A stretch of DNA of 60,785 nt, taken from Acidobacteriota bacterium. GTDB taxonomy: Bacteria > Acidobacteriota > Thermoanaerobaculia > Gp7-AA8. The stretch spans positions 1-60,785 of the forward strand of contig JACPDH010000070.1 in the NCBI GenBank assembly GCA_016184115.1. Direction: 5' to 3'. Under the pieces are notes generated by a model. The model was not told the DNA's origin, did not search any database, and worked only from the letters and a program-made list of their open reading frames with translations. The translations under genes were made by a program, and so were the position numbers. Below, piece by piece: positions 9,119 through 19,205 of this stretch; the first letter of the stretch is position 1, and every line of letters starts with the position of its first letter.

Positions 9119-11578
9119 CTACGCCTCCCGTCCCCGCGTGTTTCCGAGGAGGAAATCGATCTCGTCCGCCGGGAGCGGGTGACTGAAGAGAAATCCCTGC
9201 TGGTGCTCGCAATCGCGCGCCCTGAGGAACTCCGCCTGCGTCTCGGTCTCCACCCCTTCGGCGACGACGGTGAGCTTGAGCTGATGCGCCAGTGCGATCA
9301 CGGCACTGATGATCATCGAGTCCGCACCGCCGCGCTCGATGTCGCGTACGAAGCGCTGATCGATCTTGAGTGAGTCGATCGGAAAACGGCTGAGGTAGCT
9401 GAGCGATGAGTAGCCGGTGCCGAAGTCGTCGATCGAGATCCTGATTCCCTTCGCTTTGAGTGAGCGGAGGATCTCGAGCGCCGCCTCGGGGTTGCGCATC
9501 GCCACACTCTCCGTGATCTCGAGCTCGAGCAACTGCGGCGGTACGCCCGTGTCGCGGAGCACCCGGTCGACCATCTCTTCGAAGTCGGCCTGCTGGAACT
9601 GGATGCTGCTCAGGTTCACGGCGACGCGAAGGTCGGGGCTGACCACATGCCACTGCGCCGCGCGACGGCATGCTTCGCGCATTACCCATTCACCGATCGG
9701 AACGATGAGGTGCGCGCGCTCCGCGACCGGGATGAACTCCGCCGGAAGCAGGAGCCCCCGTTCCGGGTGATTCCATCGCACGAGTGCCTCGAGTGCGACG
9801 ACCTCGCCGGTGCGCGATTCGATTTGCGGCTGGAAGTGAACGACGAACTCCTTCCGGTCGAGCGCGCGGCGGAGGTCGGATTCGAGCGTCATCTGCGCGA
9901 CTGCCCTCTCGCTACTCGCGAGCGAGCAGAAAACGAAGCGGTTCCGGCCAAGCTCCTTCGCGTGGTACATCGAGATGTCTGCCTTGCGAAGTAGCGTGTC
10001 ATGGTCGACGCCATCCTCCGGGTACATCGCGATTCCGATGCTCGCCGAGATGTAGATCTCGCGCCCTTCGAGCAGGTAGGGTCTCGTGAGCGTCGTGAGG
10101 ATCTTCTCGGCGACGAGGGCCGCATCCGCCTTAGAGTGCATCGAGCCGGCAACGATCGTGAACTCGTCGCCTCCGAGCCGCGCGACGGTGTCTTCAGGCC
10201 GGAGGATGCGCTCGATGCGAAACGCCACGAGCTGCAGCAGCTGATTGCCGACGGCGTGCCCTCGCGTGTCGTTGATCGCCTTGAAATTGTCGAGGTCGAG
10301 AAACATCACTGCCACCTGCCGGCGCGTTCGCTTCGACGCTTCGATCGCCATGTCGAGCCTGGTCCGAAACTGCTCCGGGTTAGGGAGACCCGTTAGGCCG
10401 TCATGGTGCGCCTGGTAGGCGACCCGCTCTTCGGCGAGTTTTCTCGCCGTGACGTCGAAGATCGTCCCCTCGATGACCGGCGGCCTTCCCGGAACGTCAT
10501 CGATGAGACTCAGGTTCTCGACGACCCAGATCGGCGATCCGTCGCGTTGGCGTACGACGACCTCGATGTTCGACAGCGTCTTCTCGTCGATCAGACGGCG
10601 ATAGAGCCCGTCGCGCTCCCTCACGTCGAGAAGTGGGTCGACGCCGGAATCGGCGAGGAACTGCTCGCGCCCCTCGTAGCCGAGAATCCGTGCGTACGCG
10701 TCGTTGCACTCGACGACGCGCCCCTCGATCGTGCCGCGGAAGATCCCCGCGAGGTTTCTCTCGAAGAGCACCTTGTACTGTTGATTCAGGTCGCGCAGTG
10801 CCGCGAGCGTCTCGTGCTCGAACGAGACGTCGACGATCGTGCCGCGTGTCGAGACGATCTTCCCCGAGGAGTCGCGGAGGGCCGTCGCCGAGAGACGCGC
10901 GATCACGCGGCGCCCATCCTTCGTGATCATCGCGTAGTCGATGTTGCGAAGCTCGCCCGTTGCCTCCAGCACGTCCATGTTCCGGTCGAACGACTCGCGC
11001 TGCTCAGGGGCGATCACGTCGCGAAGCGACTTGTGGCCTACGAGCTCGGTGTACTCGTAACCGAGCATCGCGAGCTCGGCGTTGTTGACCGCGTGAAATG
11101 TTCCGTCGGGCCCCAGGCGGTGGAACCCGATTGGCGCGTTCTGAAAGAAATCGCGATAGCGCTCCTCATCCTCTCGCAGACGGCGTCCCGACTCGAGCTC
11201 GGCCGTGACGTCACGGATCACTCCGATGAACTCGCTGCCGTGGGCTCCGACGTACTCGCCATAACTGATCTCGAGCTCGACGATCGTTCCATCCTTGCGA
11301 AGGCCGGGAAATCTCACCTTACGCCTGAGATGCGTCCCCTCCTCCAGGTGGCGCCGCAGTCCCTCGCGATGGCGCTCGCGCAACGGTTCGGGAATGATCG
11401 TCGTCAGATTCTGACCGATGAGCTCGTCCGGTTCGTAGCCGAAGATCGTGCTCACGGCGGCGTTTGCGGAGAGAACCGTCCCCGACTCATCGATGCAGAT
11501 GATTCCGTCGCTCGCCGACTCGACGATATGCCGATACCGGAGGTGGTTCGTATCAGGCGAAGTGCCATCTTGTGCCAA
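9119..11578 (-). CDS. PAS-PAS-PAS-GGDEF-EAL cyclic-di-GMP protein
   Basis: An 819-residue signalling protein, start chosen at the TTG at 11578 because AGGAGG precedes it by 4 nt; the open frame runs further upstream only as arginine-rich shadow. Three PAS domains (about 12-135, 140-260, 262-385; signatures GYEPDELIG, GYEYTELVG, GYEGREQFL) lead to a GGDEF domain with intact RLGGDEF near residue 470 and an EAL domain with intact EALVRW near 597 and DDFGTGYSSL. Both output domains look catalytically competent, so it may make and degrade c-di-GMP depending on its PAS inputs. No transmembrane segment or signal peptide is visible, so it is cytoplasmic. Confidence 0.9.
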   Translation of the reverse strand: MAQDGTSPDTNHLRYRHIVESASDGIICIDESGTVLSANAAVSTIFGYEPDELIGQNLTTIIPEPLRERHREGLRRHLEEGTHLRRKVRFPGLRKDGTIVELEISYGEYVGAHGSEFIGVIRDVTAELESGRRLREDEERYRDFFQNAPIGFHRLGPDGTFHAVNNAELAMLGYEYTELVGHKSLRDVIAPEQRESFDRNMDVLEATGELRNIDYAMITKDGRRVIARLSATALRDSSGKIVSTRGTIVDVSFEHETLAALRDLNQQYKVLFERNLAGIFRGTIEGRVVECNDAYARILGYEGREQFLADSGVDPLLDVRERDGLYRRLIDEKTLSNIEVVVRQRDGSPIWVVENLSLIDDVPGRPPVIEGTIFDVTARKLAEERVAYQAHHDGLTGLPNPEQFRTRLDMAIEASKRTRRQVAVMFLDLDNFKAINDTRGHAVGNQLLQLVAFRIERILRPEDTVARLGGDEFTIVAGSMHSKADAALVAEKILTTLTRPYLLEGREIYISASIGIAMYPEDGVDHDTLLRKADISMYHAKELGRNRFVFCSLASSERAVAQMTLESDLRRALDRKEFVVHFQPQIESRTGEVVALEALVRWNHPERGLLLPAEFIPVAERAHLIVPIGEWVMREACRRAAQWHVVSPDLRVAVNLSSIQFQQADFEEMVDRVLRDTGVPPQLLELEITESVAMRNPEAALEILRSLKAKGIRISIDDFGTGYSSLSYLSRFPIDSLKIDQRFVRDIERGGADSMIISAVIALAHQLKLTVVAEGVETETQAEFLRARDCEHQQGFLFSHPLPADEIDFLLGNTRGREA

Positions 11579-11688
11579 GGATCCTCCTGCCGGACTCGTA
11601 ACCGGCGGAAGCCTGACTTTATTAGTGGATCCAGCGAGGTGACAATTCCGTGATCCAGCGCACGAAATCGTAGGTTTTCGGCGGAGCT

Positions 11689-12918
11689 TCAGCCTGCGTG
11701 GACCGGGCGCGAAGTGTGCCGCGCATGTCTCGATGAATCGCGGAGCGAGAGGCCGGTGACGAGAATCAGCATCGAGATCACGATTCGGGCGAGGAACGCG
11801 ATGCCCGGCGCGCCCGCATCCGCCCGATCGCCCCCGAGCTGCAGCACGTCGACGGCAAGCGCGATGGCGAGCGCGGTTCCCGGCGCGAGCAGCGGGAGCA
11901 ACGACGCGATGCGATGCCTCTTGCCGGGCAGCATCGCGACAACGACGAGCAGTGGAACCGCCCAACTGAGCCCGAGGATGCCTGTCGCGAGGCTTCCTGG
12001 GATCGCCGCGACGAGGGCGTCCACACGTTCACGGCTGAACGGGGCGAGGAGTTCCGCCGCGCCGAGTGCGACCACGAGCGCAGGCCCTGCCAGCACGAAG
12101 GCCGCGCGCCGAGTCGCAGTTCTCACTCCACACTCGAGATCGCGCACGAATGCTCCGGCGACGATCGCCGCGAGCACCACCAGCGCCTCGTTCCCCGTCA
12201 TCGCCGCGCCGCAAAGCATCAACGACGCGAACGGGACGAGCCTCGGCTCCTTCGCGCAGCTGAAGAGAGAAAGCGCTCCGAGCGTGGCGAAGACGGTTCG
12301 CACCACCTCCGCCCCATCGGCCGAAGGCCATTGCACGAGCGACATCGCGACCGCCGCGTACCAGACGGCGGCGATCATCCACGCTCGGCGGAGAGGCGCA
12401 TGGATCGCGAGCAGCGATGCGACGAGCGGGAGAGCCGCGAGAAGCCAGAGCACGCCGAGCAGCGGCGCGCGCTCATCTCGTGCCACGTCGAGGAACGTCG
12501 GGAGCCCTCGACCGAGTGCGAGGAACGCGACTCCCGCTCCATGCATGTCGATGTCTGTCGCGGGCCCACGTGGGCCCGCCAGCGCGGTCGTGAGGTAGAC
12601 GGTGGGGATGAAGACGACGATCGCCGCGGGGAATCCGGGGTAGGCGTTTTCGGGCCCGGGTGACTCGGGAAGCCGGCAGAGCAACCAACCGACGACGGCG
12701 CTCGCAGCCACGAGCGGAACGACGAAGGTCGCGAGCGACAGCGGGATCGACGCAGCGCCGATGACGTTGGCGGCAATCGACGCCCCGACCAGACCGCAGA
12801 GGAGCGCGCTCGCGAGGCGCGTGGGACGACCGAGCTCGCGAATGACCGGAAGCCAGGCGGCGAAGATCCCGGCGCCGAAGACGACTGCGACGACTGCGAG
12901 CAGCGCTCCGCCCGTCAT
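11689..12918 (-). CDS. Multi-pass membrane protein of unknown function
   Basis: About 409 residues with 9-11 hydrophobic helices and almost no long soluble loop. The ATG at 12918 is chosen because GGAG lies 9 nt upstream; a GTG seven codons earlier is possible. No transporter or enzyme motif is recognised. A loop with several acidic residues (TDIDMHGAG) between early helices and the general layout recall polytopic glycosyltransferase-like or dolichol-mannose family membrane proteins, but I cannot support that. It is divergent from the ABC/peptidase gene at 13179. Confidence 0.7.
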   Translation of the reverse strand: MTGGALLAVVAVVFGAGIFAAWLPVIRELGRPTRLASALLCGLVGASIAANVIGAASIPLSLATFVVPLVAASAVVGWLLCRLPESPGPENAYPGFPAAIVVFIPTVYLTTALAGPRGPATDIDMHGAGVAFLALGRGLPTFLDVARDERAPLLGVLWLLAALPLVASLLAIHAPLRRAWMIAAVWYAAVAMSLVQWPSADGAEVVRTVFATLGALSLFSCAKEPRLVPFASLMLCGAAMTGNEALVVLAAIVAGAFVRDLECGVRTATRRAAFVLAGPALVVALGAAELLAPFSRERVDALVAAIPGSLATGILGLSWAVPLLVVVAMLPGKRHRIASLLPLLAPGTALAIALAVDVLQLGGDRADAGAPGIAFLARIVISMLILVTGLSLRDSSRHARHTSRPVHAG

Positions 12919-13178
12919 CGTGGCCGCTCCAGAGCGCACGCCGGCCTCGCGCCCGACACGCCACGCGAATCGTCGCTTCGATCGATCATGCGAAAGATAC
13001 GGATGGCGACGCGATTCCGTCGTATCGGAGTGACTGAAGTTGGAACGTTCGAGGCGCGAATCGCTCGTTCCGCGTCCGTCGCCGCAGGCGACTCGAGACG
13101 CTGTCCACCTCCACGCCTTCGCTGCGTATTGATCTTTGAAACCAGCCTCACGTTTTCGCGTAAACGAGATCTCGACAC

Positions 13179-16100
13179 ATGCTGATCGAAATCATCCGAT
13201 TCGAGTGGCGGTACCACACGAGGCAGGCGACGTTCATCGTTGCTGCCGCGCTCTTCTTCGCCGCCGGCTTCATCACGACTGCGACCGGCTTCGGGCCTGC
13301 GAACGTTCACGTCAATTCGCCCTACAGCATCACGCAGTCAGTCGGCCTCCTCTCACTACTGTCGGTGTTCGTTCTCGCGGTCTTCTGCGGCAATGCCGTG
13401 GTCCGTGATCGAGAACTGAGAACCGAAGAGCTCGTCTTTACGACACCCGTGACGAAGCTCGAGTTCCTGCTTGGGCGCTTTGCGGGCTCGCTCCTCGCGG
13501 CGTTTACGACCTTCATCCTCTGCGCTCCCGGCATGCTCCTCGCGCTCGCGCTCCCGGTGCACGAAGCCTCGGCGATCGGACCGATCGACCTCGTCTCGTA
13601 CCTGTGGGCACTCGCGATCGTCGGAGCTCCGAACTTCGTCGTGGCCGCAGTGATTCTTTTCGTCGTCGCGACGTTGACGCGCAGCATGCTCGCAAGCTAC
13701 GCAGCGGCGGTCGCGGTCTACGTGCTCTACTTCGTCGCGTCCGCGCTCGCGGGCTCGCCGCTCATGGCGGCTTCGGTGCCGGGCGCCGCGGGCGACATGC
13801 AGTTCGCCTCGCTCGTCGATCCGTTCGCGCTGTCGGCGTTTTTCGAGCAGACGCGATTCTGGACGCCGGCGGAGCGGAACGTCCGCCAGCTCGCGCTGAG
13901 CGGAAACGTCCTGCTCAACCGTCTCGCCTGGGTTGGTGTTGCCGCAGCGAGCTGGGCCGCGCTCTTCCGCCTCTTCGCCTTCCGCGTCATTGCGAAAAGG
14001 AAAGGGCGTGCCATCGGAGCCGAACCTCCGAGCCACGCGACAGGATCCGTTTCGGAGCGTGTCGTCGTCGAGCCCGGGAAGGGCGCGCGCGCGACCTGGT
14101 CCGCGTTCGTCTCGTCGACCTGGATCGAAGTCCGCACGATCGTTGGCAGCGTGCCGTTCCTCGCGCTGAACCTTCTTTGGGGGGCGCTTTCCGCGACGGA
14201 GATCTGGTCGGACGTTACGCAGGGCGAATACGGCTCGGGGATGATTGCCACGACGGGAATCGTCCTCGCGCCGATGATGCAGCCTCTCTCGCTCATCGCG
14301 ACGGTGGTCCTCATCTACTACGGGGCCGAAGTGATCTGGCGCGAGCGCTCGACGTCGCTCTCGCCGCTTCTCGACGCCACTCCCGCGCCTGGCGTCGTGT
14401 TCGTCGCCTCGAAATGGATCGCCCTGTGTATGCTCGCCGGGACGCTGCTCGTGACCGGCATCGCAACCGGCGTCGCGGTGCAGTTCGCGCGCGGCGGTGC
14501 GTCGTTTGATCCAGGAGTTGCACTCGGATTCGCCTGGGTCGCGTTCGTTCCCCTCGCGCTCTTCGCCGCAGCCTCGGTCGCGGTGCACACCGTAAGTCCC
14601 GGACGCTTTGTCGGGATCTTCGCGCTCGTCCTTCTCGCCTTCTACTCGCGGCGCGGGGACCTCGTCGGCCTCGAGCACAACCTCTGGCGATACGGCGCGA
14701 TGCCGCCCGTCGTGCACACGGAGATGAACGGTTTCGGCGACTACCTCACGCCGTTCAATGCGTACGCCGCGATGTGGGGCACGGCGGCCGCGATTCTCCT
14801 CCTCGTCGCCGCTCTCGTTTGGAGACGCGAGCCTGGTGGACGGCGCCGCACTCCGTTGGGATTGCTTCGCGCCGCCTCACAGACGTCGCGGCTCGCGATC
14901 GTGTCGCTCGCGGGCGTGGCGATCGCGATCGGCGGCTGGATCTTCTGGAACACCAACGTCCTCGGCCGTTATGAGAGCTCCCAGGCGCTGCTCGACTGGA
15001 AGGGGGACTACGAGAAGACATGGAAGCGGATCGAGGGTGTCGCGCAGCCTTCCGTCACACACGTCGAGGCGCGGCTCGACATCCGTCCGGAGGATCGGAG
15101 CTACCGGGTGAGGGGGCGCTACGAGGTCGTCAACGACGGTTCGAGCGCGATTCCGGAGCTGTTCGTCACGATCCGGAGAGAGGGACGTGTCGACGCAATT
15201 GCCGCGTCTGGCGCGAGCCTTACGACGCGTGACGAGCGCTTTGGCCTCTACCGACTCGGCTTCGACGCGCCGCTCCAGCCGGGAGCGAAGGCCGCGCTCA
15301 CGTTCGACGTGACGTTCGAGAACCGAGGGTTTGCCGATGGAGCGCCTGCCACCTCGATCGTGGAGAACGGCAACTGGATTCCGGGATGGGTCTGCCTTCC
15401 TTCGTTAGGCTACCGACCGGGCTTCGAGCTCCCCGATGCGCGCGACAGAAAGAAACGCGGACTCGCTCCGCGCGTCGCGAAGCCGGCCGTGCACGGCGAT
15501 CTCGCGGATGAGGCACAGCTCGCCGACGACCGCGTGACGTTCGATCTCACCCTCTCGACCGCGCCCGATCAGATCGCGATCACGTCGGGGCGTCTCGTGC
15601 GCGAGTGGAACGAGGACGGGCGGCGAGTCTTCCGCTACATCTCGGAAGCACCCATCGCGAACAGGGTCAATTTCATGTCGGCTCGCTACGAAGTTGCACG
15701 CGAACAGCACGGCGACGTCGCCGTGGAGGTCTACTACCAGCGCGGGCATGACCGGCATGTCGCACGGATGCTGCGCGCAACGAGTGACACGCTCGACTAC
15801 ATGCAGGGGAATGTCGCCCCGTACCCTCACCGGCAGCTTCGGATCGTCGAGATCCCTTCGTACTTTTTCTTCGGCGGATTCGCGCAGCCCGATACCGTCG
15901 TCCTCGTCGACAAGCGAGCGTTTCTCAAAGACGTCCGCGACGACTCGCCGGTCGACATCGTCTACCGCCGCGTCGCGCACGAGGTGGCACACCAGTGGTG
16001 GGGGATCGGGCTCACTCCGGTCACGGCTCCGGGAGCGTCCGCGATCGTCGAGTCGCTCACGAAGTACAGCGAGCTGATGGTGATGCGCCGCGAGCTCGGG

Positions 16101-16760
16101 CCGGCAATGGTGAGGAACCTGCTCGTCCTCGAGCTCGATCGGTACCTTGCAGGGCGTGCCGATGCCGTCCCTCCCGAGCCAGCGCTCGACCGCGTCGAAG
16201 ACGAGGCCCACATCTACTACGGCAAGGGTGTGCTGGTGATGAACGCGATCGCCGACCTGATTGGAGAGGAAGCGACGAATCGCGCGCTTCGCGCGTTCTA
16301 TGAGGCGGAGCACGGTGCGGGCCGCGCGGCGACTTCCGCCGATCTCGTCGCGAGTGTGCGCTCCGAAACGCCCGAGCCTCTCCGCCCTCTCGTCAGCCAG
16401 TGGATGAGCGAAGTCGTTCTCTACGACGTCGGCATCGAGTCGGCGATGGCGACGGAACGTGCCGACGGACGCTGGGAGCTTGCCGTCCGCGTGAGAGCGG
16501 GCAAGACGAAGGTCGCGATTGACGGCAGCGAGGCGCCGGTTGCGATGGACGAGCCGGTCACGATCGCAGTCTATGCGGACGACGACGAGGCGAATTCGCT
16601 CGGATCGACGAAAGAACTGCTTCGCGATGGTGTCCACGAAGTGCGCCGCGTCGTTGACCGAGAGCCGCGCGTCGTCGTGATCGATCCGATGATGTGTTTG
16701 ATCGATCGTGACCGCTTCGACAACGTTAGGCAGGTGAAGGGTCGGGGACGAAGGCCTTGA
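13179..16760 (+). CDS. ABC-2 permease fused to M1-family aminopeptidase domain
   Basis: A 1193-residue fusion. Residues 1 to about 590 form two ABC-2-type permease halves with about 12 hydrophobic helices (first helix TFIVAAALFFAAGFITTATG); VRDRELRTEELVFTTPV is the usual cytoplasmic coupling segment. The C-terminal half is an M1 (gluzincin) domain facing the periplasm: H934-E935-V-A-H938 in HEVAHQWWG and a third zinc Glu at about 958 in VESLTKYSE. The GAMEN exopeptidase motif is not obvious. Known relatives usually sit next to an ABC ATPase; none is in this window. The role is unknown; it may couple peptide cleavage to export or act in envelope maintenance. Confidence 0.88.
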   Translation: MLIEIIRFEWRYHTRQATFIVAAALFFAAGFITTATGFGPANVHVNSPYSITQSVGLLSLLSVFVLAVFCGNAVVRDRELRTEELVFTTPVTKLEFLLGRFAGSLLAAFTTFILCAPGMLLALALPVHEASAIGPIDLVSYLWALAIVGAPNFVVAAVILFVVATLTRSMLASYAAAVAVYVLYFVASALAGSPLMAASVPGAAGDMQFASLVDPFALSAFFEQTRFWTPAERNVRQLALSGNVLLNRLAWVGVAAASWAALFRLFAFRVIAKRKGRAIGAEPPSHATGSVSERVVVEPGKGARATWSAFVSSTWIEVRTIVGSVPFLALNLLWGALSATEIWSDVTQGEYGSGMIATTGIVLAPMMQPLSLIATVVLIYYGAEVIWRERSTSLSPLLDATPAPGVVFVASKWIALCMLAGTLLVTGIATGVAVQFARGGASFDPGVALGFAWVAFVPLALFAAASVAVHTVSPGRFVGIFALVLLAFYSRRGDLVGLEHNLWRYGAMPPVVHTEMNGFGDYLTPFNAYAAMWGTAAAILLLVAALVWRREPGGRRRTPLGLLRAASQTSRLAIVSLAGVAIAIGGWIFWNTNVLGRYESSQALLDWKGDYEKTWKRIEGVAQPSVTHVEARLDIRPEDRSYRVRGRYEVVNDGSSAIPELFVTIRREGRVDAIAASGASLTTRDERFGLYRLGFDAPLQPGAKAALTFDVTFENRGFADGAPATSIVENGNWIPGWVCLPSLGYRPGFELPDARDRKKRGLAPRVAKPAVHGDLADEAQLADDRVTFDLTLSTAPDQIAITSGRLVREWNEDGRRVFRYISEAPIANRVNFMSARYEVAREQHGDVAVEVYYQRGHDRHVARMLRATSDTLDYMQGNVAPYPHRQLRIVEIPSYFFFGGFAQPDTVVLVDKRAFLKDVRDDSPVDIVYRRVAHEVAHQWWGIGLTPVTAPGASAIVESLTKYSELMVMRRELGPAMVRNLLVLELDRYLAGRADAVPPEPALDRVEDEAHIYYGKGVLVMNAIADLIGEEATNRALRAFYEAEHGAGRAATSADLVASVRSETPEPLRPLVSQWMSEVVLYDVGIESAMATERADGRWELAVRVRAGKTKVAIDGSEAPVAMDEPVTIAVYADDDEANSLGSTKELLRDGVHEVRRVVDREPRVVVIDPMMCLIDRDRFDNVRQVKGRGRRP

Positions 16761-16859
16761 GTTTTGATCCCTTGAGCATCGGTCGTCGCCAGTCGCGGGT
16801 GAAGTCTGGTTTCCCACGTTCTCGTTCGGCGCTCCAACTTCAGCTACCATCGGTGCGCA

Positions 16860-17675
16860 ATGTCGCGAACGCATTCGGCCGTCGACGTCCTTCACCGGTT
16901 GAGATTGATGCGGTCCTGCGTCCATCTGCTGAAATGCCCGGTGCTTTTACTCGCGCTTTCTGCGCTCGTCACCCTTTCCATCTCCGCGGCTGAGCTTCGC
17001 GTGCACGCTGCCGCCAGCCTCTCCGACGTGCTTCGGGAGATCGGTAATGCCTGGCAGACACAGGGAGGAGCGGCGCTGAGTCTCAATTTCGGAGGATCGA
17101 GTCTTCTCGCGCGGCAGATCGAGGAAGGCGCACCGGGAGACCTCTTCTTCTCTGCCGACGAGGCAAAGCTCGACGCGCTCGACCGGAAGGGGCTCGTGGT
17201 TCGCGAAAGCCGTCGTGTCATCTTGTCGAACGCGCTCGTCGTAATCGTGCCGATGAAGTCGCGTGCGAGCGTGAAGAGCGTCGCGGATCTCGCGGCGCCC
17301 GGGATCGCCCGGATTGCCCTCGCGGAGCCGTCGACGGTCCCCGCCGGGATCTACGCAAGGCAATGGCTCGAGCGCGTGGGCGCCTGGTCGAATGTCGCAG
17401 CGAAGGTCGTTGCGACTGAGAACGTTCGCGGCGCGCTTCTCGCCGTGGAAGGAGGCAACGTCGACGCTGGTATCGTGTACGCGACTGATGCCCGCATTGC
17501 GAAAGGAGCGCGAGTCGCATTCATGGTGGGCGGTCCCGGCGCGCCATCGATTTCGTATCCCATCACCGTTCTTGCGGAGTCGAAGAGCCGCGCCGAGGCG
17601 CATCGGTTCATCGCGTTTCTGGAAAAGCCCGAAGTGAAAACGATTTTCGTGAAGCACGGCTTCGTTGTGAAGTAG
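16860..17675 (+). CDS. modA: Molybdate-binding periplasmic protein ModA
   Basis: A 271-residue solute-binding protein for molybdate/tungstate. A hydrophobic signal segment (PVLLLALSALVTLSISAAE) precedes the mature start LRVHAAASLSDVL, the classic ModA N-terminus with the oxyanion-binding Ser. NFGGSSLLARQIEEGAPGDLFFSAD and GNVDAGIVYATDA are further family signatures. The first ATG is used here; the ATG at 16908 would give a more standard signal peptide and may be the real start. It is 5 nt from modB, in the operon modABC. Confidence 0.92.
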   Translation: MSRTHSAVDVLHRLRLMRSCVHLLKCPVLLLALSALVTLSISAAELRVHAAASLSDVLREIGNAWQTQGGAALSLNFGGSSLLARQIEEGAPGDLFFSADEAKLDALDRKGLVVRESRRVILSNALVVIVPMKSRASVKSVADLAAPGIARIALAEPSTVPAGIYARQWLERVGAWSNVAAKVVATENVRGALLAVEGGNVDAGIVYATDARIAKGARVAFMVGGPGAPSISYPITVLAESKSRAEAHRFIAFLEKPEVKTIFVKHGFVVK

Positions 17676-17680
17676 CGGCG

Positions 17681-18343
17681 ATGGGAGACACCGCGCAGAT
17701 CGTCTGGTTCACGCTCCGCGTCGCAGCAGGGGCGACGCTCCTGCTCGTACCTCCCGGAACGCTCCTCGCGTGGCTCCTGGCACGGCGCGACTTTCGAGGC
17801 AAAGCACTCGTCGAAACGCTCGTCGCGCTACCGCTCGTGATTCCACCCGTCGCGACCGGCCTCATCCTGCTCAAGCTCTTCTCCCGCCGCTCTCCCCTCG
17901 GCGGGTTCCTCCACGATCTTGGAATCGACGTCGTGTTCACCTGGCGCGGAGTCGTCCTTGCCATGCTGGTCATGGCGCTTCCGCTATACGTGCGGACAAC
18001 GCGCGTCGCCTTCGAGCAGGTCGACCACCGCCTCGAGGGTATCGCGCGGACACTCGGTGCGCGTGAGCTCCGCGTCTTCGCGACGATCACGCTTCCACTC
18101 GCGCTCCGCGGCGTCATTGGTGGAGCGATTCTCGCCTTCGCCCGAGCCCTCGGTGAATTTGGCGCGACCGTGATGGTCGCCGGTGCGATCCCAGGAGAGA
18201 CAGCAACGCTTTCGGTCTCGATCTACAATTTCGTCCAGCTCGCGCACGACAGCGACGCGATGAAGCTCGTCGTCATCTCCGCCGTCATCGCGTTCGTCGC
18301 CGTCTGGCTGAGCGAGCTCATCCTGCGGAGGCGCGCGGCATGA
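17681..18343 (+). CDS. modB: Molybdate ABC transporter permease ModB
   Basis: 220 residues with five or six membrane helices. The cytoplasmic EAA loop that docks on ModC is visible as EGIARTLGARELRVFATITLP, followed by RALGEFGATVMVAG, the ModB/CysT signature. The stop overlaps the modC start (ATGA), so the two should be made in step. Confidence 0.93.
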   Translation: MGDTAQIVWFTLRVAAGATLLLVPPGTLLAWLLARRDFRGKALVETLVALPLVIPPVATGLILLKLFSRRSPLGGFLHDLGIDVVFTWRGVVLAMLVMALPLYVRTTRVAFEQVDHRLEGIARTLGARELRVFATITLPLALRGVIGGAILAFARALGEFGATVMVAGAIPGETATLSVSIYNFVQLAHDSDAMKLVVISAVIAFVAVWLSELILRRRAA

Positions 18344-19002
18344 CGATCCGTTTCGAGGGAGTGCGCCTTCCTTTGCCGCACTTCGACCTCGAGCTCGACT
18401 TCGCCGCGACGTCGGCGCGGCTCGCGCTCTTCGGCCCGTCGGGCGCGGGGAAGACGTCGCTGCTCGAGCTGCTGACCGGGATGCGCCACGCGGAGCAGGG
18501 GAGGATCGTCATTGGTGACCGAGTCCTCTGTGACGTTGCAGGCGGCGTCTTCGTCGCGCCATCGGATAGGGCGATCGGCTACGCGCCGCAGGACGATTGC
18601 GTCTTCCCCCATCTCATGGTCGAAGCGAACGTCGCGTATGGCGTCCATGACCAGGGTGGCCGCGCGAAGGCGGCAACACTGATCGACGCCTTTGGCCTCG
18701 GCCCGATGCGCCGCACGCGAGCGGGACGGCTGTCGGGAGGAGAAAAGCGTCGTGTCGCGATTGCGCGTGCACTCGCCGCGTCGCCGCGCCTCATCGTGCT
18801 CGACGAACCGTTCGCTGGAATCGACCTGCCTCTCAAAGAGAAGCTGATCGATTTCCTCCGCGAGCAGCAGCGCGAGACGGGCGTCCCGATGATCGTCGTC
18901 ACCCACGAACGCGCTGAAGCGCTCGCCCTGGCAGACGAGGTAATCGTGCTCGAGCGAGGGAAGGTCGTGGGGCAGGGAGGGGTGGGGGAGCTGCTCCGGT
19001 AG
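18340..19002 (+). CDS. modC: Molybdate ABC transporter ATPase ModC (short form)
   Basis: A 220-residue ATPase: Walker A GPSGAGKTS, Q-loop YAPQDDCVFPHL, signature LSGGEKRR, Walker B LIVLDEPF and switch His in VVTHERAEA. It ends right after the nucleotide-binding domain. The C-terminal Mop/TOBE domain of E. coli ModC (about 350 residues) is absent, so molybdate feedback inhibition through that domain is not expected. The cluster would feed the Mo hydroxylase encoded at 2296-4938. Confidence 0.93.
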   Translation: MTIRFEGVRLPLPHFDLELDFAATSARLALFGPSGAGKTSLLELLTGMRHAEQGRIVIGDRVLCDVAGGVFVAPSDRAIGYAPQDDCVFPHLMVEANVAYGVHDQGGRAKAATLIDAFGLGPMRRTRAGRLSGGEKRRVAIARALAASPRLIVLDEPFAGIDLPLKEKLIDFLREQQRETGVPMIVVTHERAEALALADEVIVLERGKVVGQGGVGELLR

Positions 19003-19034
19003 ATTCCGGATGGCTGCGTGTTTGCGAGGAGTCC

Positions 19035-19119
19035 GAAGTGAGAAGTTGGAACTTTGAACGTCGAATCCAGAAATGGGCTCTTTCTGGGTTCATCGTTCGG
19101 TGTTCTAACTTCTCACTTC
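19035..19119. repeat. Long near-perfect palindrome after modC
   Basis: 18-nt arms at 19035-19052 and 19102-19119 match with one difference that is G-U compatible. Pairing continues inward through GAACG/CGTTC and GAATCCAGAAA/TTTCTGGGTTC, giving a hairpin of about 85 nt with a very small loop. It could end modABC transcription. It belongs to the same GAAC-word family as 5862-5999 and 60173-60267. Confidence 0.7.
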
Positions 19120-19205
19120 GATTTTGCCTTTTTCACCGAAATTCGCCTTCCCCACACAGGCGTTACCCCCTCCCGGACAAACGTCCTTTTCGGAGGGGAG
19201 CCACC

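Noticed and set aside
12940-13178. ABC ATPase fragment ahead of the permease/peptidase fusion
   Set aside because: No Walker A or signature motif in any frame; the region holds only a promoter-sized gap.
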